Assembly (NCBI GenBank): GCA_050329415.1
Contig: JBHJOS010000054.1
Coordinates: 1-6,506, forward strand
Origin: JANNOG01 sp050329415
Lineage (GTDB): Bacteria > Actinomycetota > Actinomycetes > Actinomycetales > JBBAYJ01
Reading direction: 5' to 3'
Length of the DNA: 6,506 nt
The position numbers and the translations under genes are program-made. Each line of letters starts with the position of its first letter. Within the stretch, counting starts at the first letter, position 1. The notes beneath the pieces are model-generated. The model searched no databases. It was not told where the DNA came from and saw only the letters and a list, made by a program, of their open reading frames with translations. Positions 1 to 5,097 of this stretch are shown here, in pieces.

Positions 1-809
1 GTGCGCGCGGCGAGCGCGGCCATGGCGTCCCGCACGGCGCCCGGGACCGCGTCGTAGAACGGGTTGGCGGCCTCGCGGGCCTGGAAGAACACGTCGGGGT
101 TCTGGGCGGTGCCGCGCAGGGTGGGGCGGTCGGGCGACATCCGGCGGGCGCGGTGGGCGCGGACGTCGGCGTCGGAGACGAGGGCCCGGAGGTCGTCGTC
201 GGTCAGCGGGGTGATCGAGGAGATCTCGTGCGAGGTCCGGAACCCGTCGAAGAAGTGGAGGAACGGCACCCGGGTCCGCAGGGTCGCGGCGTGCGCGACG
301 AGCGCGAGGTCGTGGGCCTCCTGCACCGAGGACGACGCGAGCATGGCGAAGCCGGTGGTCCGGGCGGCCATCACGTCGCTGTGGTCACCGAAGATCGACA
401 GCGCGTGGGTGGCGACGGCCCGGGCGGCGACGTGGATGACCGCCGGGGTCAGCTCCCCGGCGATCTTGAACATGTCGGGGAGCATGAGGAGCAGCCCCTG
501 GGAGGCCGTGAACGTACTGCCGAGCGCCCCGGTCAGCAGGGCCCCGTGCAGGACGCCGGCCGCGCCCGCCTCGCTCTGCATCTCGATCACCTCGGGGACC
601 TCGCCCCAGAGGTTCGTCCGCCCGCCCGCGCTCCAGGCGTCGGCGAGCTCGCCCATCGCCGAGGCGGGCGTGATCGGGTAGATCGCGCAGACCTCACTGA
701 GCCGGTGGGCGACCCGGGCGACGGCCTCGTTCCCGTCGACGCAGACCCGTGATCCCGATTCCGATACCGATGCCGGGGCAGGAGCCGGGGCAGGGGCAGG
801 TGCCGTCAT
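1..809 (-). CDS. nifJ: Pyruvate:ferredoxin (flavodoxin) oxidoreductase, N-terminal part
   Basis: This is the 5' part of a PFOR gene that continues past the left edge. About 269 of the family's usual ~1170-1200 residues are visible. The enzyme oxidises pyruvate with CoA to acetyl-CoA and CO2 and reduces ferredoxin or flavodoxin in the cytoplasm. The translated reverse strand shows family blocks in order: VDGNEAVARVAHRLSEV (24-40), YPITP (44-48, pyruvate/TPP domain I), EMQSEAGA (76-83), TASQGLLLML, ARAVATHALSIFGDHSDVM, LHFFDGFRTSHEI, and RGTAQNPDVFFQAREAANP (from 232). The TPP and 4Fe-4S ferredoxin domains lie outside the window. The start is taken as ATG at 807-809. An in-frame GTG at 816-818 is an alternative, and no strong ribosome binding site precedes either. 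Residues 2-20 form an Ala/Pro then Ser-rich extension absent from the E. coli homologue. The gene is divergent from everything to its right. Identification is secure; the exact start is not. Confidence 0.95.
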   Translation of the reverse strand, partial: MTAPAPAPAPAPASVSESGSRVCVDGNEAVARVAHRLSEVCAIYPITPASAMGELADAWSAGGRTNLWGEVPEVIEMQSEAGAAGVLHGALLTGALGSTFTASQGLLLMLPDMFKIAGELTPAVIHVAARAVATHALSIFGDHSDVMAARTTGFAMLASSSVQEAHDLALVAHAATLRTRVPFLHFFDGFRTSHEISSITPLTDDDLRALVSDADVRAHRARRMSPDRPTLRGTAQNPDVFFQAREAANPFYDAVPGAVRDAMAALAAR

Positions 810-855
810 GGCCGCCACTCTGCTGGGGACCGGGCCGGTGCGCGGGGGACCTTCG

Positions 856-947
856 TCGCGCCATGCTCGGCAGTGGGTCCGCGTTCTGCTCAACAGCAAC
901 TCCGCGTTCCGCTTCACAGGAGTCCCGCGTTCTGTCGCGTACGGTTC
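856..947. repeat. Four degenerate 23-bp direct repeats
   Basis: Four consecutive 23-bp units begin at 856, 879, 902 and 925. Units 2-4 share the exact core CCGCGTTC at 879-886, 902-909 and 925-932, in strict 23-bp phase. Unit 1 has lost most of the core (CGCG kept) but matches unit 2 across TGCTC..CAG, for 13 of 23 positions by eye. Units 2 and 3 agree at about 16 of 23 positions. On the nifJ strand each core reads GAACGCGG. The array lies 47-138 bp upstream of the nifJ start. It could be a multi-site regulator-binding region or a decaying tandem duplication; there is no direct evidence of function. Confidence 0.55.
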
Positions 948-1021
948 AGACACGTGCATGTCATCGACCGCCACCTGATCCCGGTCGTCGGCGACTTCAT
1001 CTCCACGTTCCGAGTTGTCCT

Positions 1022-1110
1022 CGTTGCTGGGGCGCGACGCGGAGGCGCTGACCGCCTTCGCCCCGCGAGGCGGCCGGTTCGGAACCCCGTTCAGGGGATG
1101 ACCAGCAACG
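1022..1110. repeat. Inverted repeat CGTTGCTGG / CCAGCAACG with hairpins inside
   Basis: A perfect 9-bp inverted repeat has arms at 1022-1030 and 1102-1110. The interval between the arms holds three small potential hairpins: CCGCCT (1052-1057) with AGGCGG (1068-1073), GGTTC (1076-1080) with GAACC (1082-1086), and CCCC (1085-1088) with GGGG (1094-1097). The last two are mutually exclusive. In addition TCGTTGC occurs directly repeated at 1021-1027 and 1111-1117, exactly 90 bp apart. No T-tract follows, so a factor-independent terminator is not supported. It may be a small palindromic insertion or regulatory DNA. At this GC content short inverted repeats can arise by chance. Confidence 0.35.
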
Positions 1111-1115
1111 TCGTT

Positions 1116-1125
1116 GCACAAGTGC
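1116..1125. promoter_or_regulatory. Short palindrome just upstream of the antitoxin head
   Basis: GCAC-AA-GTGC forms a short inverted repeat centred about 20 bp before the ATG at 1141. Phd/YefM-type toxin-antitoxin operons are normally repressed at palindromes in this position, so this may be the relic operator. The neighbouring TTGCAC could be part of a promoter, but no convincing partner box is visible. The call rests on position and symmetry only. Confidence 0.3.
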
Positions 1126-1140
1126 TACCTCGAACGAGCG

Positions 1141-1533
1141 ATGGAGATCGGGCTGCTGCGGGAACTCCGCCAGAACGCGAGCGAGTTCGTCCGGCGAGCG
1201 GAGGCCGGCGAGGCGGCCGTCGTGAGGACGGTGCTCGACACCAGCGTGCTCATCGCCGGGGACAGCGACCCCTCCTTCGGGGAGCAGGCGATCTCCACGA
1301 TCACGTTGGCCGAGCTCCGGTTCGGAGTCCTGCGCGCCACCACGGCCGACGATCGCGCCGAACGCCTGGCCCTCGTCGGCCGGGTGGAGCGTCGCTTCAC
1401 GCCCTCGTTCGACCTCCTCATCGCAGCGACGGCGCACGCCCATGACGCCCGGCTGCTCACCCTGAACCCGGACGACTTCCGCGGGGTCGAGGGCCTGGTC
1501 GAGGTGGCATCGGCCCGGTCGCTGCAGCGCTGA
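1141..1533 (+). pseudogene. Truncated Phd/YefM antitoxin head fused in frame to a shortened VapC-like PIN domain
   Basis: The frame encodes 130 residues from ATG 1141 (a TTG nine codons upstream is less likely). The first ~27 residues (MEIGLLRELRQNASEFVRRA) match the N-terminal DNA-binding part of Phd/YefM antitoxins, normally ~80 residues, with the toxin-neutralising tail missing. The frame then runs directly into VRTVLDTSVLIAGD, the usual start of a VapC-type PIN ribonuclease; a GTG at 1222 could begin that part alone. TLAELRFGVL follows, then VERRFTP joins straight to SFDLLIAATAHAH and NPDDF. Family members usually have about 30 residues between the last two blocks (a segment like DPLPVD..VA..YGRLAAAV..GR.PRAR), so the PIN part is ~103 residues instead of ~125-135. 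The four expected acidic residues remain: D of LDTS, E of AELR, D of FDLLIAAT and D of NPDDF. It is most likely a decayed VapBC-type locus with two in-frame deletions, although a functional condensed fusion cannot be excluded. The stop lies just before the fic regulatory region. Confidence 0.75.
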
Positions 1534-1540
1534 GCCGATC

Positions 1541-1591
1541 CCATACCCGACCGCTTCCTTGGTATGGTTTAGCTCTTATCCCATACTAAGG
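1541..1591. promoter_or_regulatory. Three phased half-sites (operator-like array) before fic
   Basis: Three related heptamers sit at exact 20-bp intervals in alternating orientation: CCATACC at 1541-1547, GGTATGG at 1561-1567 and CCATACT at 1581-1587. Sites 1 and 2 form a perfect 7-bp inverted repeat with a 13-bp spacer. Sites 2 and 3 extend to an 11-bp arm pair, 1557-1567 (CCTTGGTATGG) and 1581-1591 (CCATACTAAGG), with one mismatch and again a 13-bp spacer. ATCCCATAC is also directly repeated at 1538-1546 and 1578-1586, 40 bp apart. The 20-bp phase puts all sites on nearly the same helix face, as expected for cooperative protein binding. The array ends 17 bp before the fic start and overlaps the candidate promoter, so a repressor is likely. 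The winged helix of the Fic protein itself is one candidate binder; that is inference. Confidence 0.65.
1559..1587 (+). promoter_or_regulatory. Candidate sigma70-type promoter for fic
   Basis: TTGGTA at 1559-1564 and CATACT at 1582-1587 are separated by 17 bp and resemble -35 and -10 boxes; actinobacterial -10 boxes often keep only the second A and final T. The stretch around 1555-1590 is also the most AT-rich part of the window. Both boxes fall inside the half-site array, consistent with repression by occlusion. A start of transcription near 1594 would leave a leader of only ~15 nt and exclude the AAGGAG at 1588. This is read by eye. Confidence 0.35.
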
Positions 1592-1593
1592 AG
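1588..1593 (+). promoter_or_regulatory. Shine-Dalgarno-like AAGGAG upstream of fic
   Basis: AAGGAG lies 15 nt before ATG 1609, longer than usual spacing. A weaker GAGCGG at 1597-1602 is better placed. The AAGG part is the 3' arm of the inverted repeat with CCTT at 1557-1560, so on a transcript entering from upstream the site could be sequestered in a hairpin. An in-frame TGA at 1594-1596 means ATG 1609 is the first possible start in the fic frame after that stop. Confidence 0.4.
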
Positions 1594-1608
1594 TGAGAGC
1601 GGTACGAG

Positions 1609-2820
1609 ATGCGTGGCCGCGTCGTCCCCCGGATCTGGCAGCACGATCCAGCCCTGTACGCCCCGGCACGGTACCGCCGCGCCTGTGCCTACGACGCCTT
1701 CGTGCCCGACCCGGTCGCCGGCATCGACCCCTTGCTGCCGGCAGAGGTCGCCGGGGTGGTCGCCGACGCCGAGGCCGCCGTCCGCGAGCTCAACGCCGTC
1801 GCCCACCCCGCGCTCGCGCCGCTCGCGCGGCTCCTGCTGCGCACCGAGTCCGTGGCCTCGTCGAAGGTGGAGGGGATCCACGTCGACGGCCGCGCCCTCG
1901 CCCGAGCCGAGGGCAGGGCCGAGGCCGGCGGCCGCCTCGGCCGCGACGTCGGCGAGGTCCTGGCGAACATCGACGCCATGGAGCTGGCCATCGACACCGC
2001 CACGACGGCCTCCGCCGTGGCGGTGCCCGACATCGAGCGCATCCATCACGCCCTCATGCACCGGAGCCACCCGGCCATCGCCGGGAAGGTGAGGGACACC
2101 CAGAACTGGATCGGCGGGAACGACTACAACCCCTGCGGTGCCGCGTTCGTGCCACCACCACCGGACGAGGTCCCGGACCTGTTGCAGGACCTCTGCACGC
2201 TGCTCGACGACGAACGGCTCTCGCCCCTCACCCAGGCGGCCCTGGCCCACGCCCAGTTCGAGACCGTCCACCCGTTCATCGACGGCAACGGTCGCACCGG
2301 TCGCGCGCTCGTCCACGTCCTCCTGCGTCGGCGCCGCCTCGCGCCGGACTACGTCCCGCCCATCAGCGTGGCGCTGGCCGCGGACCCGACGCGCTACATC
2401 GACGGTCTCGTGGCCTTCCGGGAGGGGGACGTCCCTCGCTGGGTCTCGCTCTTCGCCGAGGCGGCGGCCCGCGCCGCTGCGCTGGCGAGCGCACATGTCC
2501 GCGCGGTCCGCTCGCTGCAGGACGGCTGGCGGGAGTCCCTGCGGCAGGGGGCGAACCCGCGGTCCGACGGCGCCGCCTGGTTGATCATCGACATCCTCCC
2601 GGGCCATCCCGTGGTGACGCTGCCGGTCGCCGTCACCGCCGTCCGTCGCAGCAAGGCGGTCGTCAACTCGGCACTGGTGCAGTTGGAGGAGGCCGGCGTG
2701 CTCGTGCGCATCGGCGGTGGCGAGCGCAACCGGACCTGGGAGGCGGCCGGTCTCCTCGACCTCCTCGACGCCCTGGAGGCGGCCGCCGGCCCGCCCGCCG
2801 CCCGGGCGGCGCCGGTGTGA
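1609..2820 (+). CDS. Fic-domain protein with N-terminal inhibitory motif and C-terminal winged helix
   Basis: This 403-residue cytoplasmic protein carries the full Fic active-site motif HPFIDGNGRTGR at residues 221-232. H221 is the catalytic base, and D225 with the following Gly/Asn/Arg residues binds metal and nucleotide phosphates. Enzymes of this family usually transfer AMP from ATP to protein hydroxyl groups. An inhibitory motif (S/T)xxxE(G/N) is present upstream as SSKVEG at 84-89; E88 should block productive ATP binding, which makes this a class II Fic enzyme with self-restrained activity. Residues ~1-80 match the Fic_N type region. The C-terminus, ~335-385 (VTLPVAVTAVRRSKAVVNSA then LEEAGVLVRI and a basic wing), looks like a winged helix-turn-helix. 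Length and domain order are normal for Fic_N-Fic-wHTH proteins. Its promoter region contains a phased operator-like array that its own wHTH might bind. The target is unknown. hoxE begins 67 nt downstream on the same strand, so read-through is possible. Confidence 0.94.
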   Translation: MRGRVVPRIWQHDPALYAPARYRRACAYDAFVPDPVAGIDPLLPAEVAGVVADAEAAVRELNAVAHPALAPLARLLLRTESVASSKVEGIHVDGRALARAEGRAEAGGRLGRDVGEVLANIDAMELAIDTATTASAVAVPDIERIHHALMHRSHPAIAGKVRDTQNWIGGNDYNPCGAAFVPPPPDEVPDLLQDLCTLLDDERLSPLTQAALAHAQFETVHPFIDGNGRTGRALVHVLLRRRRLAPDYVPPISVALAADPTRYIDGLVAFREGDVPRWVSLFAEAAARAAALASAHVRAVRSLQDGWRESLRQGANPRSDGAAWLIIDILPGHPVVTLPVAVTAVRRSKAVVNSALVQLEEAGVLVRIGGGERNRTWEAAGLLDLLDALEAAAGPPAARAAPV

Positions 2821-2887
2821 GGCGAGCCGGCTCCCCCCGGGACCTTGGTCAGTGGGGCGGCCCCCGCCCGGGTGGTTGCCTGGCCCC
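2821..2887. other. fic-hoxE spacer
   Basis: This 67-nt spacer is the only non-coding DNA between fic and hoxE, so a hox-specific promoter must lie here or inside fic. It contains a perfect 10-bp palindrome, GAGCCGGCTC, at 2824-2833, and a GGGG/CCCC pair at 2854-2857/2861-2864 with a 3-nt loop. Neither is followed by a T-tract. I see no clear -35/-10 pair. The palindrome may be chance or a small operator. Confidence 0.4.
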
Positions 2888-3394
2888 GTGCCCACCGCCA
2901 CCACCGACGTCCGACACCCCAGCGACGACCAGCGATGGCGCATCGTCGACACCCGGATGCGCAAGCTCGGCAGCGGACCCGACGCCCTGATCGAGATCCT
3001 CCACGGCGTCCAGGAGGCGTTCGGCTACCTCGACGACCCGGCGCTGGCCTACGTCGCGGAGTCGCTCGAGGTCCCGCTCAGCCGGGTGTACGGGGTGGCG
3101 ACGTTCTACTCGTACTTCACGCTCAAGCCGCAGGGCCTGCACACCTGCGTGGTCTGCACCGGGACCGCCTGCTACATCGGCGGCTCGCCCCGGCTGCTGG
3201 ACGCGGTCCGGGACCGGCTCGGGGTCGAGCCCGGCGGGACCACGGCGGACCGCCGGGTCTCCCTGCTGACCGCCCGGTGCATCGGCTCGTGCAGCCTCGC
3301 CCCCACCGCGACCGTCGACGGCGAGCTCACGGGGACGCTCACCCCCGACCGCCTGGTCGCCGTCCTCGACGCCCTGCCCGGGGAGGACTCGTGA
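2888..3394 (+). CDS. hoxE: NAD-linked [NiFe] hydrogenase diaphorase subunit HoxE (NuoE-like)
   Basis: HoxE is a 168-residue thioredoxin-like [2Fe-2S] protein homologous to NuoE (24-kDa subunit) of complex I. In HoxEFUYH complexes it belongs to the cytoplasmic diaphorase module and is thought to help pass electrons to or from ferredoxin/flavodoxin or the HoxF flavin. The N-terminal helical part (DALIEILHGVQEAFGYLDD then YGVATFYSYF) is typical of the family. The cluster ligands are visible as C90-x4-C95 (CTGTAC) and C131-x3-C135 (CIGSC). The start is taken as GTG 2888, which gives the usual ~160-170 residues. A GTG at 2852 in the same frame would add 12 residues and is an alternative. Frames further upstream overlap fic and encode Pro/Arg-rich noise. 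The ribosome binding site is weak. The stop overlaps the hoxF start (GTGA), indicating translational coupling. Presence of HoxE resembles the cyanobacterial layout more than the HoxE-less Ralstonia/Rhodococcus HoxFUYH. Confidence 0.9.
   Translation: MPTATTDVRHPSDDQRWRIVDTRMRKLGSGPDALIEILHGVQEAFGYLDDPALAYVAESLEVPLSRVYGVATFYSYFTLKPQGLHTCVVCTGTACYIGGSPRLLDAVRDRLGVEPGGTTADRRVSLLTARCIGSCSLAPTATVDGELTGTLTPDRLVAVLDALPGEDS
3381..3387 (+). promoter_or_regulatory. Ribosome binding site that fixes the hoxF start
   Basis: GGGAGGA lies inside the end of hoxE and precedes GTG 3391 by 3 nt (core GGAGG by 4 nt). The frame is open upstream to 2845, so this site, together with the GTGA overlap and the homology boundary, selects GTG 3391 over the longer frame that would run through all of hoxE. 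Confidence 0.75.
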
Positions 3395-5097
3395 CGGCCA
3401 CCGCCCAGGAGGCCCCGCGTCCGGCGGGCCGCAGCGCTCCCCCGCGCCGCCGTCGCACGACGCGCGCGACCGGGCCGGTGCGCGCCGCCGCCCACGTGTG
3501 CACGGCCGCGAGCTGCCTGGCCTCCGGCGGCGACCGGGTGCTCGCCGGGCTGGACGAGCGGCTGGCGACCCTCGGCGAGGCCGCCGACGGCCTGGCCGCC
3601 AAGCGGGTCGGCTGCCTCGGCCTGTGCTCCGCCGGCCCCCTGGTCCGCCTCCCGCAGACCGGTGACCTGTGGGAGCGGGTGGCCCCGGACGACGGCGAGC
3701 GCCTCGACCAGCTCGTCGCCGCGCTGGGTGAGGTGCCCGACGGCGCGACCCCGGCCGCGGAGACCCGGCCGTTCTTCGCCCGGCAGGTCCGCATCGTGAC
3801 CGAGAACTGCGGCGCCGTCGACCCCGAGAGCCTCGACGACTACCGGGCCGCGGGTGGCTGGACCGCCCTGCGACGGGCGGTGCACGAGATGACCCCCGCC
3901 CAGGTCCTCGACGAGGTGACCCGCAGCGGCCTGCGGGGGCGGGGCGGGGCCGGCTACCCCACCGGCCTCAAGTGGGCGACCGTCGCCAAGGCCGTTCCGC
4001 GTGGCGGCGGCACCCTGAAGTACGTCGTGTGCAACGCCGACGAGGGCGACCCCGGGGCGTTCATGGACCGCAGCATCCTCGAGAGCGACCCGCACCGGGT
4101 GCTCGAGGGCATGGCGCTGGCCGCGTACGCCGTCGGGGCGAGCCGGGGGTACGTGTACTGCCGGGCCGAGTACCCGCTCGCGGTCTCCCGGCTGCGGACG
4201 GCGATCCGCCTCGCCCGTCGCGCCGACCTGCTCGGCACGTCCGTGCTGGACAGCCGGTTCGACTTCGACGTGGACGTCCGCCTCGGCGCTGGAGCCTTCG
4301 TCTGCGGCGAGGAGACCGCGCTCATGGCGTCCATCCGCGGCGGCCGCGGCACCCCGCGCCCGCGCCCGCCCTACCCGGCCGAGGTCGGCCTCGACGGCGC
4401 GCCGACCCTCATCAACAACGTCGAGACCTTTGGCAGCATCCCGTGGATCGTCGGGCACGGCGGTGACGCCTACGCCGCGTTCGGCACCGGACGCAGCCGG
4501 GGCACCAAGGTGTTCGCCCTCGCCGGGCGGGTGGTCCGGACCGGCCTCGTCGAGGTGCCGATGGGCGTGACCCTGCGGGACATCGTCGTCGACATCGGTG
4601 GCGGGGTCCCCGACGACCGCCCGATCAAGGCGGTCCAGACCGGCGGGCCCTCCGGCGGGTGCATCCCCGCCGACCTGCTCGACATGCCCGTCGACTACGA
4701 GTCATTGCGGGACGCGGGGTCGATCATGGGGTCCGGCGGGATGATCGTGATGGACGACACCTCGTGCATGGTCGACGTCGCCGCGTACTTCATGGACTTC
4801 TGCCGCGACGAGTCGTGCGGCAAGTGCGTCCCGTGCCGGGTGGGCACCACCCAGATGTGGACCCTGCTGGACCGGATGACCCACGGCAGCGCCACCCGCG
4901 CCGACCTCGACCAGCTGGAGCGCCTGGGACGGGTGGTCGAGGCGGGCAGCCTGTGCGGGCTCGGCCAGTCGGCGCCGAACGCGGTGTTCAGCACGCTGCG
5001 CTACTTCCGCGACGAGTACCTCGCCCACATCGACGATCGGCGGTGCCCGGCGGGAGTGTGCGACCTGACCGGTGGCACGGAAGGGGACACCCGATGA
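3391..5097 (+). CDS. hoxF: NAD-linked [NiFe] hydrogenase diaphorase subunit HoxF (NuoF-like, FMN and NAD(H) binding)
   Basis: This 568-residue flavoprotein is where NAD(H) meets the electron chain of the hydrogenase. After a basic, Pro-rich lead (1-30), residues ~34-110 form a NuoE-like [2Fe-2S] domain with C37-x4-C42 and C75-x3-C79. The NuoF core follows: GRGGAGYPTGLKW (183-195, FMN/NADH site), CNADEGDPGAF (214-224, FMN) and GAGAFVCGEETAL (299-311, NAD site). The soluble-ligand-binding region comes next, then the [4Fe-4S] motif ESCGKCVPC with C476, C479 and C482 and the fourth ligand C522 in SLCGLGQSAPN. The C-terminus ends H546-x5-C552-x4-C557 (CPAGVC), a tail reminiscent of HndC/HydB-type NuoF proteins, but without the ferredoxin domain that can follow it there. 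Length sits between cyanobacterial (~530) and Ralstonia (~600) HoxF. It overlaps hoxE by 4 nt and hoxU by 4 nt. Identification is secure; electron acceptor preference (NAD versus NADP, ferredoxin) cannot be read from sequence. Confidence 0.95.
   Translation: MTATAQEAPRPAGRSAPPRRRRTTRATGPVRAAAHVCTAASCLASGGDRVLAGLDERLATLGEAADGLAAKRVGCLGLCSAGPLVRLPQTGDLWERVAPDDGERLDQLVAALGEVPDGATPAAETRPFFARQVRIVTENCGAVDPESLDDYRAAGGWTALRRAVHEMTPAQVLDEVTRSGLRGRGGAGYPTGLKWATVAKAVPRGGGTLKYVVCNADEGDPGAFMDRSILESDPHRVLEGMALAAYAVGASRGYVYCRAEYPLAVSRLRTAIRLARRADLLGTSVLDSRFDFDVDVRLGAGAFVCGEETALMASIRGGRGTPRPRPPYPAEVGLDGAPTLINNVETFGSIPWIVGHGGDAYAAFGTGRSRGTKVFALAGRVVRTGLVEVPMGVTLRDIVVDIGGGVPDDRPIKAVQTGGPSGGCIPADLLDMPVDYESLRDAGSIMGSGGMIVMDDTSCMVDVAAYFMDFCRDESCGKCVPCRVGTTQMWTLLDRMTHGSATRADLDQLERLGRVVEAGSLCGLGQSAPNAVFSTLRYFRDEYLAHIDDRRCPAGVCDLTGGTEGDTR

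Larger units (their letters stand above)
810..1140. other. Intergenic spacer between nifJ and the antitoxin-toxin remnant
   Basis: This 331-bp spacer has no reading frame I can recognise. Open frames crossing it translate to low-complexity Arg/Pro-rich sequence typical of non-coding frames in GC-rich DNA. It should hold the nifJ promoter (leftward) and any promoter of the toxin-antitoxin remnant (rightward). The structures visible are a four-unit degenerate 23-bp direct repeat at 856-947, a long-range inverted repeat at 1022-1030/1102-1110, and small hairpins between 1052 and 1097. I could not assign a confident -10/-35 pair for nifJ. Confidence 0.6.

Noticed and set aside
64..752. Two long plus-strand open frames opposite nifJ
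   Set aside because: They are frames opposite a gene with clear PFOR homology; their products are Arg/Ala/Gly-rich with no recognisable domain.
856..947. 23-bp repeats as a CRISPR array
   Set aside because: Only an 8-bp core is conserved, there are no unique spacers between conserved repeats, and no cas genes are nearby.
948..966. CACGTG and neighbouring GACA..TGTC symmetry as an operator
   Set aside because: Very short, no repeat elsewhere in the spacer, and easily expected by chance.
749..1445. Plus-strand frames starting in the nifJ upstream region and running into the PIN remnant
   Set aside because: Low-complexity translation, no ribosome binding site of note, and they conflict with the antitoxin/PIN frame, which has recognisable motifs.
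2824..2864. fic terminator in the fic-hoxE spacer
   Set aside because: The palindrome and GGGG/CCCC pair are short and lack a following T-tract; not supported as a terminator.
2717..2887. Upstream extension of hoxE to 2717 and of hoxF to 2845
   Set aside because: The extensions overlap fic or hoxE, translate to Pro/Arg-rich noise, and exceed normal family lengths; GTG 2888 and GTG 3391 fit the homology boundaries.
1593..2990. Long plus-strand frame overlapping fic, and a 462-codon minus-strand frame at 1576-2964
   Set aside because: Both lie over the Fic gene in other frames and consist of Arg/Pro/Gly-rich sequence expected from high third-position GC.
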